This document shows, one piece after another, positions 34,221 to 43,411 of a DNA stretch of 64,000 nt. Position numbers and translations under genes: made by a program. The stretch comes from Ardenticatenaceae bacterium (GTDB lineage: Bacteria; Chloroflexota; Anaerolineae; Promineifilales; Promineifilaceae). Numbering within the stretch: position 1 is the first letter of the stretch; each line of letters opens with the position of its first letter. The stretch is taken from NCBI GenBank assembly GCA_020634435.1, contig JACKBS010000019.1:25249-89248 (forward strand), in the 5' to 3' direction. The notes under the pieces are model-generated. The model was not told the origin of the DNA and did no database searches. It was given only the letters and a program-made list of their open reading frames with translations.

Positions 34221-35528
34221 ATGACTGCTTTAACACGCGCATCGGCGAAACGGCCGTTACCCGCCGAACACCGCGCCAACTTCATTCATCTTTACCTGGA
34301 CATTGCCTGGTTTGGCATCCTCAACGGCAGCGCCATCGCTTTCTTAACCATCTTTGCCACGCGGCAGGGAGCCGATGGCTTTCAATTGGGGTTGTTAAGC
34401 GCCGCCCCGGCTGTCGTTAGTTTGTTTCTGACATTGCCCGTCGGGCAGTTGTTGCAGACCCGTTCTTTGAGCCGTGCTGTTTTTTGGAATTCGCTTTGGC
34501 ACCGGTTGGTGTACTTACCGATGATTTTTCTGCCGCTGGTTGGCAGTAGCCAGTTCCAGGTATGGACCCTGATTGGATTGGTGCTGTTGATGAGCGTGCC
34601 GGGCACTGTACTGGCCGTGGGCTTTAATGCCATGTTTGCTGCGGCAGTGCCGCCAGAATGGCGCAGCCACGTCACTGGGCGGCGCAATGCGCTGCTGGCG
34701 ATTACCTTCATGGTGGCGACGGTGATTTGCGGCTACCTTTTGGATTTACTGCCCTTTCCGCTGGGTTATCAGGTTGTATTTGCCATTGGTCTGGTTGGCG
34801 GCGTGATGAGCAGCGTGCATTTGTGGTTTGTACGGCCGTTGCAAACCACTCCCTACCAAAATGGCAAAGCGCTGGGCGATATTGCTCGCCCAGGTGTGGT
34901 TCGCTCGGTGGGGGACGGTTACGGTGCCGGGTCTGGACTGCGTTTCCTCACCCGGGCGCGTCTGCAATCTATTGTGCGTCCGCAGGTGTTAACCGGACCG
35001 TTTGGGCCGATTGTGGGGCTGCTGTTTTTGTTTCACCTGGCGCAATATCTGGCCATTCCCATCTTCCCCCTGTACTGGGTTAATACGCTCCACCTGACGG
35101 ACAGTGAAATTAGCCTCGGCAATGCCGTCTTTTACGCCACCGTGCTCATCGGCTCCACGCAGCTGACGCGAGTAACGCAGCGGCTGCATCACAAAGGGGT
35201 GCTGGTTCTGGGCATGGTGACGATGAGCTTGTATCCGGCATTGACGGCCCTTACCCAAAACCTCACTCTTTTCCTGATTACCTCGGCCATTGGCGGGTTG
35301 TCCTGGTCGTTGGCGGGTGGGGCGATTGCCAACTACATGCTGGAGCGCATTCCTGAGGGGGAACGGCCGTCGCATCTCGCCTGGTACAATTTGGCGCTCA
35401 ATGCAGCCGTTCTCATTGGCTCCATGATCGGCCCGTTTTTTGCTGAGGAGATTGGCCTGGTCGCGGCGTTGGGGGTAGCGGCCGTTTGTCGTTTTGGCGC
35501 GGCGCTGGCCCTTAAGCGGTGGGGGTAG
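34221..35528 (+). CDS. MFS-type transporter
   Basis: A 435-residue integral membrane protein with about 12 predicted helices in two halves, for example LDIAWFGILNGSAIAFLTIFA (first) and the LITSAIGGLSWSLAGGAI segment (second half). A loop between helices 6 and 7 fits major facilitator architecture. Substrate unknown. ATG 34221 is preferred over GTG 34206; neither has a strong SD. Single gene with a hairpin repeat after it. Confidence 0.85.
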   Translation: MTALTRASAKRPLPAEHRANFIHLYLDIAWFGILNGSAIAFLTIFATRQGADGFQLGLLSAAPAVVSLFLTLPVGQLLQTRSLSRAVFWNSLWHRLVYLPMIFLPLVGSSQFQVWTLIGLVLLMSVPGTVLAVGFNAMFAAAVPPEWRSHVTGRRNALLAITFMVATVICGYLLDLLPFPLGYQVVFAIGLVGGVMSSVHLWFVRPLQTTPYQNGKALGDIARPGVVRSVGDGYGAGSGLRFLTRARLQSIVRPQVLTGPFGPIVGLLFLFHLAQYLAIPIFPLYWVNTLHLTDSEISLGNAVFYATVLIGSTQLTRVTQRLHHKGVLVLGMVTMSLYPALTALTQNLTLFLITSAIGGLSWSLAGGAIANYMLERIPEGERPSHLAWYNLALNAAVLIGSMIGPFFAEEIGLVAALGVAAVCRFGAALALKRWG

Positions 35529-35545
35529 GCGCATGGCGCTGGAGG

Positions 35546-35590
35546 TTGGAGATTAGAGATTGGAGATTTCGTACAATCTCTAATCTCCAA
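35546..35590. repeat. GGAGATTAGAGATTGG-type palindromic repeat, copy 2
   Basis: Perfect 16-bp arms TTGGAGATTAGAGATT (35546-35561) and its complement (35575-35590), 13-nt loop. Lies between convergent MFS and EEP genes. Confidence 0.85.
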
Positions 35591-35602
35591 TCTCCCAATT
35601 TT

Positions 35603-36598
35603 CTACGGCAGCACAAACTCCGCCACCAACGGCGCGTGATCTGATTCGGGGAATTTGTCGTCGGTGCGGAACGCGCCGGACTCATCGTGCAGCACTTCGT
35701 TGTGGATTTCGCTGCCGCGATAGTAGGTGAGCAGCTGACGCGACGCCAAAATGTGGTCCAACATCTCTTTTTTGCCCAGATGTAGCAGTGAATAGCGAGA
35801 CGTTTCCGGCACCGATTGTTCGCACGGGACCATCACTCGCTCGATGAGACCCGTGTTGCCCGTCTCTTCCACCGGTCCCATGATGGCTTGCAGCGGTACA
35901 TCGCTCACGTCGGCATTAAAATCGCCACAGGCCACAATATATTTTGGCTCGCCACTTACATCCAGCTTGTCGAAAATATCATCAATGAGGACGCGCAGCT
36001 CCAGCGCCTGCCCTACACGCTTCATGGCGGAAATGAAGCTGCCTTCGGCCCAGCCAGCCATGGTGCGCCAGGCATAGGTGCCCAAATTTTGGCCTTCGAC
36101 GGGAGACGGCCGTTTTGATTTCAAATGCACGTTGAGCAAATGCAAGAAGCGCCCCGCATCTAGATCAAGCTTCACGTACAGGATGGGACGCTCCCAAGTG
36201 ATGTCTTTGGCAGCCGCTTCCGGTGGTTTGGCGGTGACTTTGCGGTAGCTGGGCTTGGGCGCAAATTGGTGCTTAATTTGCTGCACCTCGCGGATGGGGT
36301 AGCGGCTGACCACCACTAGGTTGCGCACGTCATACGCTTCGCCTTTGCTGGTTTTGGTGTGGGCGGTGTAGAACCATTCGTAGGGCGTTTCGGCCAGCAG
36401 TTGGCTCAGCGCGTCCAGCTTGCGCGGTTCACCAACAAATTCTTGCCCGTGTACCTCCTGAAAGCAAAGCACATCGGCGCGCAGGCGCAGCAGTTGGGGG
36501 CGCAACACGGCAATCCGCTCAGAGAGAGACGGCCGTTCGCCCGGCTTGTCGTCTAAATTTTCCAGATTAAATGTCGCAATTCGTAATGGGGTAGCCAC
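35603..36598 (-). CDS. Endonuclease/exonuclease/phosphatase (EEP) family hydrolase
   Basis: A 331-residue EEP-fold enzyme: LRIATFNLENLDD start, VLCFQEVHGQEF (catalytic Glu), LLNVHLKSKR, IVACGDFNADVSD (Asp-Asn), and ESDHAPLVAEF (terminal Asp-His). The family covers nucleases, sphingomyelinases and phosphatases; no signal peptide, so an intracellular role is likely. The GTG start at 36598 has SD AAGGAG; the longer ATG frame from 36664 is less likely. Confidence 0.88.
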   Translation of the reverse strand: MATPLRIATFNLENLDDKPGERPSLSERIAVLRPQLLRLRADVLCFQEVHGQEFVGEPRKLDALSQLLAETPYEWFYTAHTKTSKGEAYDVRNLVVVSRYPIREVQQIKHQFAPKPSYRKVTAKPPEAAAKDITWERPILYVKLDLDAGRFLHLLNVHLKSKRPSPVEGQNLGTYAWRTMAGWAEGSFISAMKRVGQALELRVLIDDIFDKLDVSGEPKYIVACGDFNADVSDVPLQAIMGPVEETGNTGLIERVMVPCEQSVPETSRYSLLHLGKKEMLDHILASRQLLTYYRGSEIHNEVLHDESGAFRTDDKFPESDHAPLVAEFVLP

Positions 36599-36691
36599 AG
36601 AACACTCCTTTTGTAGAAATGGTCGAGATGCATGCAGTATAAGCGAACCCCGAATCTGACTCAAGCCCCGGTTAGACCGATTTGCGCTCCC

Positions 36692-37132
36692 TCATCGACG
36701 GATGATGAGCCAGACGCCCAGCATGAGTACGCCGATGCCGAGAAGTTTTGTGGGGTCTAACGGCCGTACTTCTGCCCCAAACCAGCCAAAATGATCAATA
36801 ATGCCGCCGAGGATGAACTGCGTGGCAATCAAAATAGTGAAGGCCGTCACCAGACCCAAACGCGGCGTGACGTAGCCAATGGTGCCGACAATCACCAGCC
36901 CCAGCAGGCCAGTAATGAACATGTGCGGCGGCACCGTGCGCCATGCTGCTAGGTTGCCACCGCGCAGGGCTAGCATGGTGAGCCCCACCACCAACCCGCC
37001 GCTGCCATAAGTGATAAACACGCTTTCAATCGTACCCAGATTTTGGTCCAAGACGCCCATGAACTGCGCTTGCAGCACCACCGCCACACCGCCCACCACG
37101 GCTAACAAAGCTAAAATCAGATAAGAACTCAT
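36692..37132 (-). CDS. DMT-family small membrane transporter (DUF606/YdcZ type)
   Basis: A 146-residue protein with five hydrophobic helices, matching the half-size DUF606 transporter family: first helix ILALLAVVGGVAVVLQAQF, last MLGVWLIIRR. Members usually work as dimers or pairs; only one copy is here. ATG 37132 is 9-10 bp after GGGAG. Confidence 0.85.
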   Translation of the reverse strand: MSSYLILALLAVVGGVAVVLQAQFMGVLDQNLGTIESVFITYGSGGLVVGLTMLALRGGNLAAWRTVPPHMFITGLLGLVIVGTIGYVTPRLGLVTAFTILIATQFILGGIIDHFGWFGAEVRPLDPTKLLGIGVLMLGVWLIIRR

Positions 37133-37151
37133 CGCCATCTCCCTTGAAAAT

Positions 37152-37215
37152 AATCCACAGATGACACAGATTTCGCAGATAAGATAATCTGTGCAATCTG
37201 CGAAATCTGTGGATT
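37152..37215. repeat. CACAGATTTCGCAGAT palindromic repeat
   Basis: Arms AATCCACAG (37152-37160) and CTGTGGATT (37207-37215), plus CAGATTTCGCAGAT (37167-37180) and its complement (37196-37209). In the DMT gene's leader. Confidence 0.8.
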
Positions 37216-37345
37216 TTTCTTCATGATAGTATGCGCTTTCATGAAGTTTCTTGTGCTATAAAACTGGCGTGATCTTACCTGGCTTCGGACTAACGATGCA
37301 ATATTCGCCGTCAACAGCGCACGGCTTTTCCTCTGATTGAAAATG

Positions 37346-37403
37346 GGACGCGGACAAGCGCGGAATAAAAGAGACACCGTGTCATCCGCGCTTGTCCGCG
37401 TCC
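37346..37403. repeat. 19-bp perfect inverted repeat (GGACGCGGACAAGCGCGGA)
   Basis: Arms 37346-37364 and 37385-37403, 20-nt loop. It lies directly beside the left edge of the insertion-sequence island. Confidence 0.85.
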
Positions 37404-37418
37404 TGATGTCAGCAATTC

Positions 37419-38484
37419 TCAATTTGAAAGTAGAGCAGCAATATGAGGGGGCACGTCATCCTCCTCAAGGGATTTGATCATAAATAACCAGAGCGATTCC
37501 CAGTTAGGAAATGCATTGTAGCGGCATAAAGCTCGTAAATCGTTGAAAAAAGTAAGGCGCGTATGCAAAGCCCGGCGCAGAAATTGGTAAAGTTCATCAA
37601 GTAAATGCATTGCGGTATGCAAAAGAAAAGCCAGTAAGTTGAGCACAAGCAATACGGGTGCCAAATATTGTGAACCATGTCCAAAATTGTGTTCAACGTT
37701 GTACCCTTTACGTTGGAGGACATTGATGCCTTCATTCTCAATCTTCCAGCGCGTGCGACCAAAGGTGCAGACAGCTTCAACATTATCAGCATGAAGCGTG
37801 TGGTTGGTTGCCCAACTATTGTGATACATGATTTCGCCAGTTTCTTCATGTGTGGTCAGCAGTTCACACCAATTGACTAGCAAAGCGTCATCACCGCTCC
37901 GGAGAGGCAGTTGATTGACCCATCGCCAACGCCAAATTTCGCCATGCCGTCCATTCCATCGTCGTTGGAACTGCTCGTTAGGTGTTAAAGCCGCCAGCCA
38001 GCAATAGAGTTCAACGTGCGAATCAGGCTTGCAGACAAAGAGGAAGTACTGGTCTTGGTCAATGACCTGCTCGCAAAGCGGGTGATTGCAGAACAAATCA
38101 TCTCCCAAATAGGTGATTGAGCCGGGTGTAAACAAATGCGACCAGTTGGCTAACCACCTTTTGGCAGCATTTCGTTCGCAATCTTGTTTTTCAGCCCCAT
38201 CTTGCGGGGTAATCATTTCTGGGAAACAGGTGAGTACATGTTCCGTTTCCGGTTGCACCATCAAAGGAAGCAGCGTCGCGTGATAGTAGTGTATTTTCCC
38301 AGCGCGGTCGCGGCGCGTTGCGCAATTTGGACATGAAATCTCAGTTGAGGCATGATAAACCATCCCATCCAAAGCGATCAGCCGGGTTTTCAAGCTCGTT
38401 TTGTACCCTGCTAATCCGCCTAATCGAGACAGCTGTTGCCATATCCACTCATATTGAGGCGCAAACTGTTCTGGTTTCAGGGGG
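37419..38484 (-). pseudogene. 5'-truncated DDE transposase
   Basis: The frame stays open upstream to about 38484, where it stops matching because another IS element begins. The remaining ~355 codons include LIALDGMVYHASTEISCPNC, ITYLGDDLFCNHPLCEQ and TRWKIENEGINVLQRKGYN, which fit the D-D-E and YREK-like regions of an IS4-clan transposase; the exact family is not resolved. The start codon is missing, so it is probably inactive. Confidence 0.75.
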
Positions 38485-38485
38485 G

Positions 38486-39662
38486 TGTATTAGTTGAGAC
38501 TTAATCTGACACTCCTTGTAAAATCACACGAACACGAAGGAGTGTCATAATGAAAGCAGAAGAAAAAATTATCAAGAACAAGTTGGGGCTGTTAAATCTA
38601 GCCAGAGAATTGGGCAATGTTAGTCAGGCCTGCCGGGTGATGGGCTACTCCCGCGACAGCTTCTATCGCTTCAAAGAGCTGTACGATGAGCACGGTGAGG
38701 AAGGTTTGCGGGAGATAAGCCGGCGCCAACCAAACGTCAAAAACAGGGTGGCGCCGGCGGTCGAGGCTGCTGTTATTGAGTTTGCCTTTGAGAATCCAGC
38801 TTACGGCCAGTTGCGTGCCTCCAATGAACTACAGAAAAAGGGCGCCTTTGTTTCAGCGAGTGGTGTGCGCTCGATCTGGCTGCGCCATGACCTGGAAACC
38901 TTCAAGAAACGCCTAAAGGCTTTGGAAAAACGGGTGGCTGAAGAAAATCTCATCCTGACGGAAGCGCAGCTACAAGCACTGGAAAAAGCCAAAGAAGAAC
39001 GAGAGGCGCACGGTGAGATTGAAACAGCTCATCCCGGTTATCTAGGCGCCCAAGACACCTATTACGTTGGCACCATCAAAGGCGTGGGCCGTATTTACCA
39101 GCAGACCTTCATCGATACCTACACTAAAGTGGCCTTCGCCAAGCTTTACACCCAGAAGCACGCCATTACGGCCGCTGACTTGCTCAATGATCGCGTTTTG
39201 CCTTGGTTTGAATCCCAAGAAGTGCCCTTGTTGCGGATTCTGACAGATCGGGGCACCGAGTATTGCGGCCGCCTGGAAAATCACGAATATCAGTTGTACC
39301 TGGCCATTGAAGACATCGACCACACGCGAACCAAGGCCAAAAGCCCACAGACCAACGGCATTTGCGAGCGTTTCCATCGCACCATCAAGAATGAGTTCTA
39401 CCAGGTCGCTTTTCGCAAGAAAATCTATCGCACTTTGAAAGAACTACAGACAGATTTGGATCAGTGGCTAGAATTGTATAATCAGGAGCGAACACATACA
39501 GGCAAGTATTGTTACGGATGAACGCCATATCAAACGTTTTCAGAGACGAAGCACTAGGCGCGAGAAAAGGTGATTGACGACTTGTTTCCACAGCTAGAAA
39601 ACAAGTCCGAACCAACAGCTCATGCTATTGTCAGTTAGGTCAGCAGTGTCAGATTATGTCTA
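38486..39662 (+). mobile_element. IS481-type element with degenerate ends
   Basis: Left end around 38486-38513 (containing GAGACTTAATCTGACACT) and right end around 39645-39662 (AGTGTCAGATTATGTCTA) are imperfect inverted repeats. It splits the DDE transposase on its left and abuts an ISAs1 remnant lacking its 5' part on its right. The transposase inside is a pseudogene. Confidence 0.65.
38550..39638 (+). pseudogene. IS481-family transposase pseudogene with two in-frame stops
   Basis: The first 323 codons are intact: an N-terminal helix-turn-helix (ARELGNVSQACRVMGYSRDSFYR) and an rve-type DDE domain (LRILTDRGTEYCGR, RTKAKSPQTNGICERFHRTIKNEFY). A TGA at 39519-39521 and a TAG at 39555-39557 interrupt the C-terminal tail; the frame then continues to TAG 39636-39638. 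The flanking residues (YCYG-TPYQTFSETKH-AREKV) show these are point mutations, not frameshifts. Known relatives would have sense codons there. Confidence 0.85.
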
Positions 39663-39663
39663 G

Positions 39664-40661
39664 CCTTTTACAAATTGGACAGATATCGAAAACTTCGGCC
39701 AACAAAAAGCCAGTTGGTTGGGGCAATTCCTCGACTTATCAAACGGCGTTCCATCCCACGACACCTTTGGTCGTGTCTTTGCTCGTTTAGACCCGGAACA
39801 ATTTCGGCACAGCTTTCTCGGCTGGGTCCAGGCCGTTTTCGAGGTCACGCAGGGACAAGTCATTGCCATTGATGGCAAACAGTTGCGCCGTTCCCACGAT
39901 AAGACATTGGGCAAGAAGGCAATTCACATGGTGACAGCTTGGGCTACCGTGAACCAGCTGGTGTTGGGCCAAGTTAAGGTAAAGACCAAATCGAATGAAA
40001 TCACGGCCATTCTGGCTTTATTAGCGGTCTTGGACCTGACCGGATGCATTGTGACCATTGATGGCATTGGTACACAAGTTGAGATTGCCCATCAAATCAT
40101 CCAGCAAGGCGGTGATTACTTGCTGCCCGCCAAGAAAAACCAGTTCCAACTCTATGAAGATATTGCCCTGTTTTTCAAATTGGCTCAACAAAACGAGTTT
40201 GCCAAAGTAAGCCACACCTATCAGCGGACGGTGGACAATCAGCATGGCCGTCTGGAAATCAGGCGATGCTGGGCCATCTCTGGCCAGGACAGCCTCGCTT
40301 TCTTGCGTGGCCACAGCTAAAAACGATCGTCATGATTGAGTCAGAACGTCGCGTCCAGAAGAAAGTTGAGCGGGATGTTAGCTTTTTCATTACATCCCTA
40401 GCGAACGATGCCCAACAGATATTAGCAGCGAAGCGCAGCCACTGGAGTATTGAGAATGGATTACATTGGGTCCTGGATGTAGCATTTCGAGAGGATGATT
40501 CTCGTATTCGACAGGGGCATGCGGCGGAGAACATGGCCCTGCTGCGGCATATGGCCCTGAATTTGCTCAAGCAGGAGAAAACTGCCAAAGGCGGCATTCA
40601 GGCCAAAAGGCGGCAAGCTGGCTGGAATGACGATTACCTTGTCAAAGTGCTCATGGGTTAA
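39664..40661 (+). pseudogene. ISAs1-type transposase remnant, truncated and frameshifted
   Basis: Open from TTTACAAATTGG (39667) in the frame giving SNGVPSHDTFGRVFARLDP, AIDGKQLRRSHDKT and TIDGIGTQVEIA, the ISAs1 catalytic pattern. The frame shifts near 40303-40312 and continues as IVMIESERR, SHWSIENGLHWVLDVAFREDDSR to TAA 40659-40661. The N-terminal ~80 residues are lost at the IS481 junction. Not functional. Confidence 0.82.
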
Positions 40662-40685
40662 TATGCGATTACCCTACCTGTCCCC

Positions 40686-41964
40686 CACGGCATTTCAGTA
40701 AAAATCAGAAAATAACTGTTTAGCAATCCGCGCATCGAAGAAACGCCGTGCCGATGCGAGATTATTGAAGCCAAGTTTGTGCATTAGACCGATCAAGAAA
40801 TTATTGAGAATGGACAAGGCTTTCGCTACGCTGGTGCGAGTCGTTCGCGTCGCATCTTCATGAAGTGTGACATCACGACGGTAATGCAGGCCATTTTCAA
40901 TGGCCCAGTAGCGTTGCGTCCAGTCCAGGAGTTGGTGGGCATCCGCTTGCACTGACGAACAGCTCGTCAAGCCATAAACGGTCTGCCTGGACTCGCGTCC
41001 TGTATCCGTCTCCCGAGACAAGCGTTCTAATTTGAAGATTTGTTGGATACCTGGCCAACTGATGAATGACCCAAGGTCAGCTATGAGCGACAGCGTTCGT
41101 TTCTCCAGTCGCCCATGGCTTTTGCTGCAGAAAGACGCGCTGGTTTGGAGCCAGTCATCCTGATGCCAGCCTGGCACGTAGGGGGGCGGCTCGAAAAACT
41201 GTTGGATATTAGCCAGCAAGGTGGATTGATTTTCCTTGGCCCACAAGACATATTGGCCCCCTTGGCGCAACACGGCCATACAAAATGACCGTTGTGTCTG
41301 GAGCGCGTCAGCGATCACGACTTTATCCTTCAGATAGAGTCCAGCTAGCAAAGCCGGGGCGGTGCTTATCTCATTCTGCTCTGGCAACACTTCAACTTGT
41401 TTGAGAACAATACCTTCTTCCACTAGGTAGGCCGTGAGTAAATGGACTCCCTGCGTCATGCCCTTCGGAATGGTTCCGCGCATTGTCTTGCCATCGACCG
41501 CCACCAGCACACTCGATTGGCCACCGTATTGTTCATGCAAATATTGCCGTAGGGTTGCCTCCAACTCTTCCTGCAACAGGACATCCCCCAAGATGGTGTA
41601 TATCGTGTTGACGCATGGAGTATTGCCTCTTTTGAGCTGAAACATCTGAACGAAGTCAGCCCGCCGATACCGTATCCACTCAAATATTTCCTGTGGTTTA
41701 TCGGCTCCCGCCAGTCGTGCTAGCAGAATCATGCTCAACTGGCTTCCTAAAGAGTACACTTTTCCTCGATTGTCGCGCCGATCCGTTAACTGGTTTAGCC
41801 GTTCCGACAACGCCCCCAGGTCAAAAACGACACCTTCAATATCTTGGGCCTCAAGTATGATATCCTTCATCCTGCACCTTTCCTGGTTTGGTTGGTTTAG
41901 TCACCGAAATCATACCAAGGTTAGGTGCATTCTCTTTTCCTCAAGTTTTTACTGAAAAGCCGTG
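40686..41964 (-). mobile_element. Complete ISAs1-family insertion sequence (1279 bp)
   Basis: 18-bp terminal inverted repeats with one mismatch: CACGGCATTTCAGTAAAA (40686-40703) and the complement of TTTTACTGAAAAGCCGTG (41947-41964). They are flanked by a perfect 10-bp direct repeat ACCTGTCCCC (40676-40685 and 41965-41974), a target site duplication of the size expected for this family. The transposase is intact, so the insertion is recent and may be active. Confidence 0.9.
40695..41870 (-). CDS. ISAs1-family transposase, intact
   Basis: A 391-residue DDE transposase. Motifs: VLVAVDGKTMRGTIPKG (first Asp), VVIADALQTQRSFC (second Asp), and RYWAIENGLHYRRDVTLHEDATR (Glu region). No frameshift or early stop. 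It is distinct in sequence from the broken ISAs1-type copy just to its left. The element's terminal repeats enclose it. Confidence 0.92.
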   Translation of the reverse strand: MKDIILEAQDIEGVVFDLGALSERLNQLTDRRDNRGKVYSLGSQLSMILLARLAGADKPQEIFEWIRYRRADFVQMFQLKRGNTPCVNTIYTILGDVLLQEELEATLRQYLHEQYGGQSSVLVAVDGKTMRGTIPKGMTQGVHLLTAYLVEEGIVLKQVEVLPEQNEISTAPALLAGLYLKDKVVIADALQTQRSFCMAVLRQGGQYVLWAKENQSTLLANIQQFFEPPPYVPGWHQDDWLQTSASFCSKSHGRLEKRTLSLIADLGSFISWPGIQQIFKLERLSRETDTGRESRQTVYGLTSCSSVQADAHQLLDWTQRYWAIENGLHYRRDVTLHEDATRTTRTSVAKALSILNNFLIGLMHKLGFNNLASARRFFDARIAKQLFSDFY

Positions 41965-42012
41965 ACCTGTCCCCCTAGGCATTTGCTATTTCTGCGCGAA
42001 TAGGTAAACTAG

Positions 42013-42040
42013 TTGTTGATGGTGTAACGGCCGTTACACT
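42013..42040 (+). promoter_or_regulatory. Candidate rpsU promoter with an 18-bp palindrome in the spacer
   Basis: TTGTTG (42013-42018) and TACACT (42035-42040) are 16 bp apart. A perfect palindrome GTGTAACGGCCGTTACAC (42022-42039) covers the spacer; its core is the abundant ACGGCCGT. It could be an operator or just the genome-wide motif. Confidence 0.4.
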
Positions 42041-42074
42041 AAAATAAGCAAAGCATAAATTAACCCAAAAGGGG

Positions 42075-42275
42075 GTGAGAATACTGCCAAAAGTAGAATT
42101 ACGTTCCAACGAATCGCAAGAGCAACTGCTGCGCCGTTTTAACAAAGCGGTCATCAAGAGCAAAGTTCTGGCAGACGTGCGTCGTAAACGCTGGTTCGTT
42201 TCCAAAAGCGAATTAGAACGCATCGAAAAGAAAAAGGCGATTCGTCGTCAACGCAAAGCACAGCGTACGCCGTAG
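42075..42275 (+). CDS. rpsU: 30S ribosomal protein S21
   Basis: A 66-residue basic protein of the S21 family: VELRSNESQEQLLRRFNKAVIKSKVL, then RKRWFVSKSELERIEKKKAIRRQRKAQRT. It binds the 30S subunit and helps initiation. The start is uncertain: GTG 42075 overlaps the only SD (AAGGGGGTGAG), while in-frame CTG 42084 lies at a normal SD distance. A strong terminator follows. It is directly right of the IS island, so its old upstream region may have been replaced. Confidence 0.9.
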   Translation: MRILPKVELRSNESQEQLLRRFNKAVIKSKVLADVRRKRWFVSKSELERIEKKKAIRRQRKAQRTP

Positions 42276-42309
42276 TTTTGTGGTCTGACGGACACCCCTA
42301 GAAAACAGA

Positions 42310-42338
42310 AGCCCTCTGAGCAATCAGAGGGCTTTTTT
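42310..42338 (+). terminator. Intrinsic terminator of rpsU
   Basis: AGCCCTCTGA (42310-42319) pairs with TCAGAGGGCT (42324-42333), loop GCAA, then six T. Confidence 0.95.
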
Positions 42339-42359
42339 GTTGGCTGTACCAGAAAAGTG

Positions 42360-42385
42360 AAAACCCCCGTGGGGGCGGGGGTTTT
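42360..42385 (-). terminator. Terminator of the sugar transferase gene
   Basis: AAAACCCCC (42360-42368) and GGGGGTTTT (42377-42385) form a strong stem. On the minus strand it follows the transferase stop and ends in a U-run, so it terminates that leftward gene. Confidence 0.75.
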
Positions 42386-42424
42386 CGGGTTGGGGGAGGA
42401 ATCAGGGAATTCGAAATCTTATTG

Positions 42425-43120
42425 TTAGTATGCACCATCGCCTTTCATGACGGCAGGGATGGTTTTGAGCATAATTTTGATGTCCATGAAGATGGACCAG
42501 TTGTCGATGTACTGCATGTCCAGGTTGACCCGTTCATCGTAGGAAGTATTGGAACGGCCGCTTACCTGCCACAGACCAGTCAGACCGGGCATCACGGTGA
42601 GCAGCGTTTGCCCCCATTGTCCGTATTTGCTGATTTCATCTGGAGCAATGATCCGGGGACCAATCACGGACATGTCCTGGGCCAAGACGTTGAACAGTTG
42701 GGGCAGCTCATCCAGGCTGAACTTGCGCAGAAAGCTGCCAACACGGGTAACGCGAGGATCGCACTTGAGCTTGTAGTTCTGATGCAGTTCCGCTTTCAAT
42801 TTGGGATACTGAGCCAGAATTTCATCCCCGTTAATGTACATGGTGCGGAACTTGAAAGCCTCGAAGATACGGCCGTCACGACCCAAAACGCGCCGACGAT
42901 GGATGACTGGGCCGGGAGAATCCAGCTTGACGGCAATGGCCAAAATCACGAAAAGTGGCCAAATCAGCATCAAGGTTGGGATAACAATGGCAAAATCAAG
43001 CAGTGCTTTGAGCCGACGGTTTGCTTGTTGGGCGTTTTGCTGTATCTGGGGCAGCCGGGTTACGGTGGCGGTTTTGCTGTTGCTACGCGGTAAAGTTGTC
43101 TTAGTTGCTACAGGTGTCAT
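42425..43120 (-). CDS. Undecaprenyl-phosphate sugar phosphotransferase (bacterial sugar transferase family)
   Basis: A 231-residue enzyme that starts exopolysaccharide or glycan synthesis by moving a sugar-phosphate to undecaprenyl phosphate. One membrane segment lies at about residues 40-65 (ALLDFAIVIPTLMLIWPLFV). The conserved core follows: KLDSPGPVIHRRRVLGRDGRIFEAFKFRTM (split here), RVGSFLRKFSLDELPQLFNVL, MSVIGPR and PGLTGLWQVSGRS. It lacks the N-terminal multi-helix half of WbaP, so it is the short form. No other glycan genes are adjacent. Confidence 0.93.
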   Translation of the reverse strand: MTPVATKTTLPRSNSKTATVTRLPQIQQNAQQANRRLKALLDFAIVIPTLMLIWPLFVILAIAVKLDSPGPVIHRRRVLGRDGRIFEAFKFRTMYINGDEILAQYPKLKAELHQNYKLKCDPRVTRVGSFLRKFSLDELPQLFNVLAQDMSVIGPRIIAPDEISKYGQWGQTLLTVMPGLTGLWQVSGRSNTSYDERVNLDMQYIDNWSIFMDIKIMLKTIPAVMKGDGAY

Positions 43121-43411
43121 TCGATTTATTCCCGGTTAGATAGATAGTTTTACATCGAGTTCCGTTACATTTTTTAGTTTAGGAGGGCATCCTTACAGCG
43201 TATCTTATCTTTTTGATGCGTCTGGGTAGGTGTGTGGACGGGGCAAATGGAGATATTTTATAAAGATGCGCGTTTTGCGGCTATCCGGTAAGATAGAAAG
43301 AACAGCATTTGATCCACCACCAATTTCATATTTTTTAATTCCTGGTAGATGATGTACCAGAAAAAAGTCATCTTTGCTTCCGTCGCAGAAACAAAATTTT
43401 AGGAGAGGAGA

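Larger units (their letters stand above)
37404..41974. mobile_element. Insertion-sequence island (four transposase genes, three broken)
   Basis: Four transposase ORFs lie back to back: a 5'-truncated DDE transposase (minus), an IS481-type pseudogene (plus), an ISAs1-type pseudogene (plus) and an intact ISAs1-family element (minus). The pieces interrupt or abut each other. The stretch has no complete ACGGCCGT palindrome, although the rest of the window has about one per 0.6 kb, which marks it as later-acquired DNA. Confidence 0.8.

Noticed and set aside
37129..37422. 97-residue minus-strand ORF between the DMT gene and the IS island
   Set aside because: It runs through two palindromic repeats and resembles no protein.
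39519..39557. UGA in the IS481 transposase as another Sec codon
   Set aside because: The site is not a redox motif, a UAG follows 12 codons later, and the whole element is decayed.
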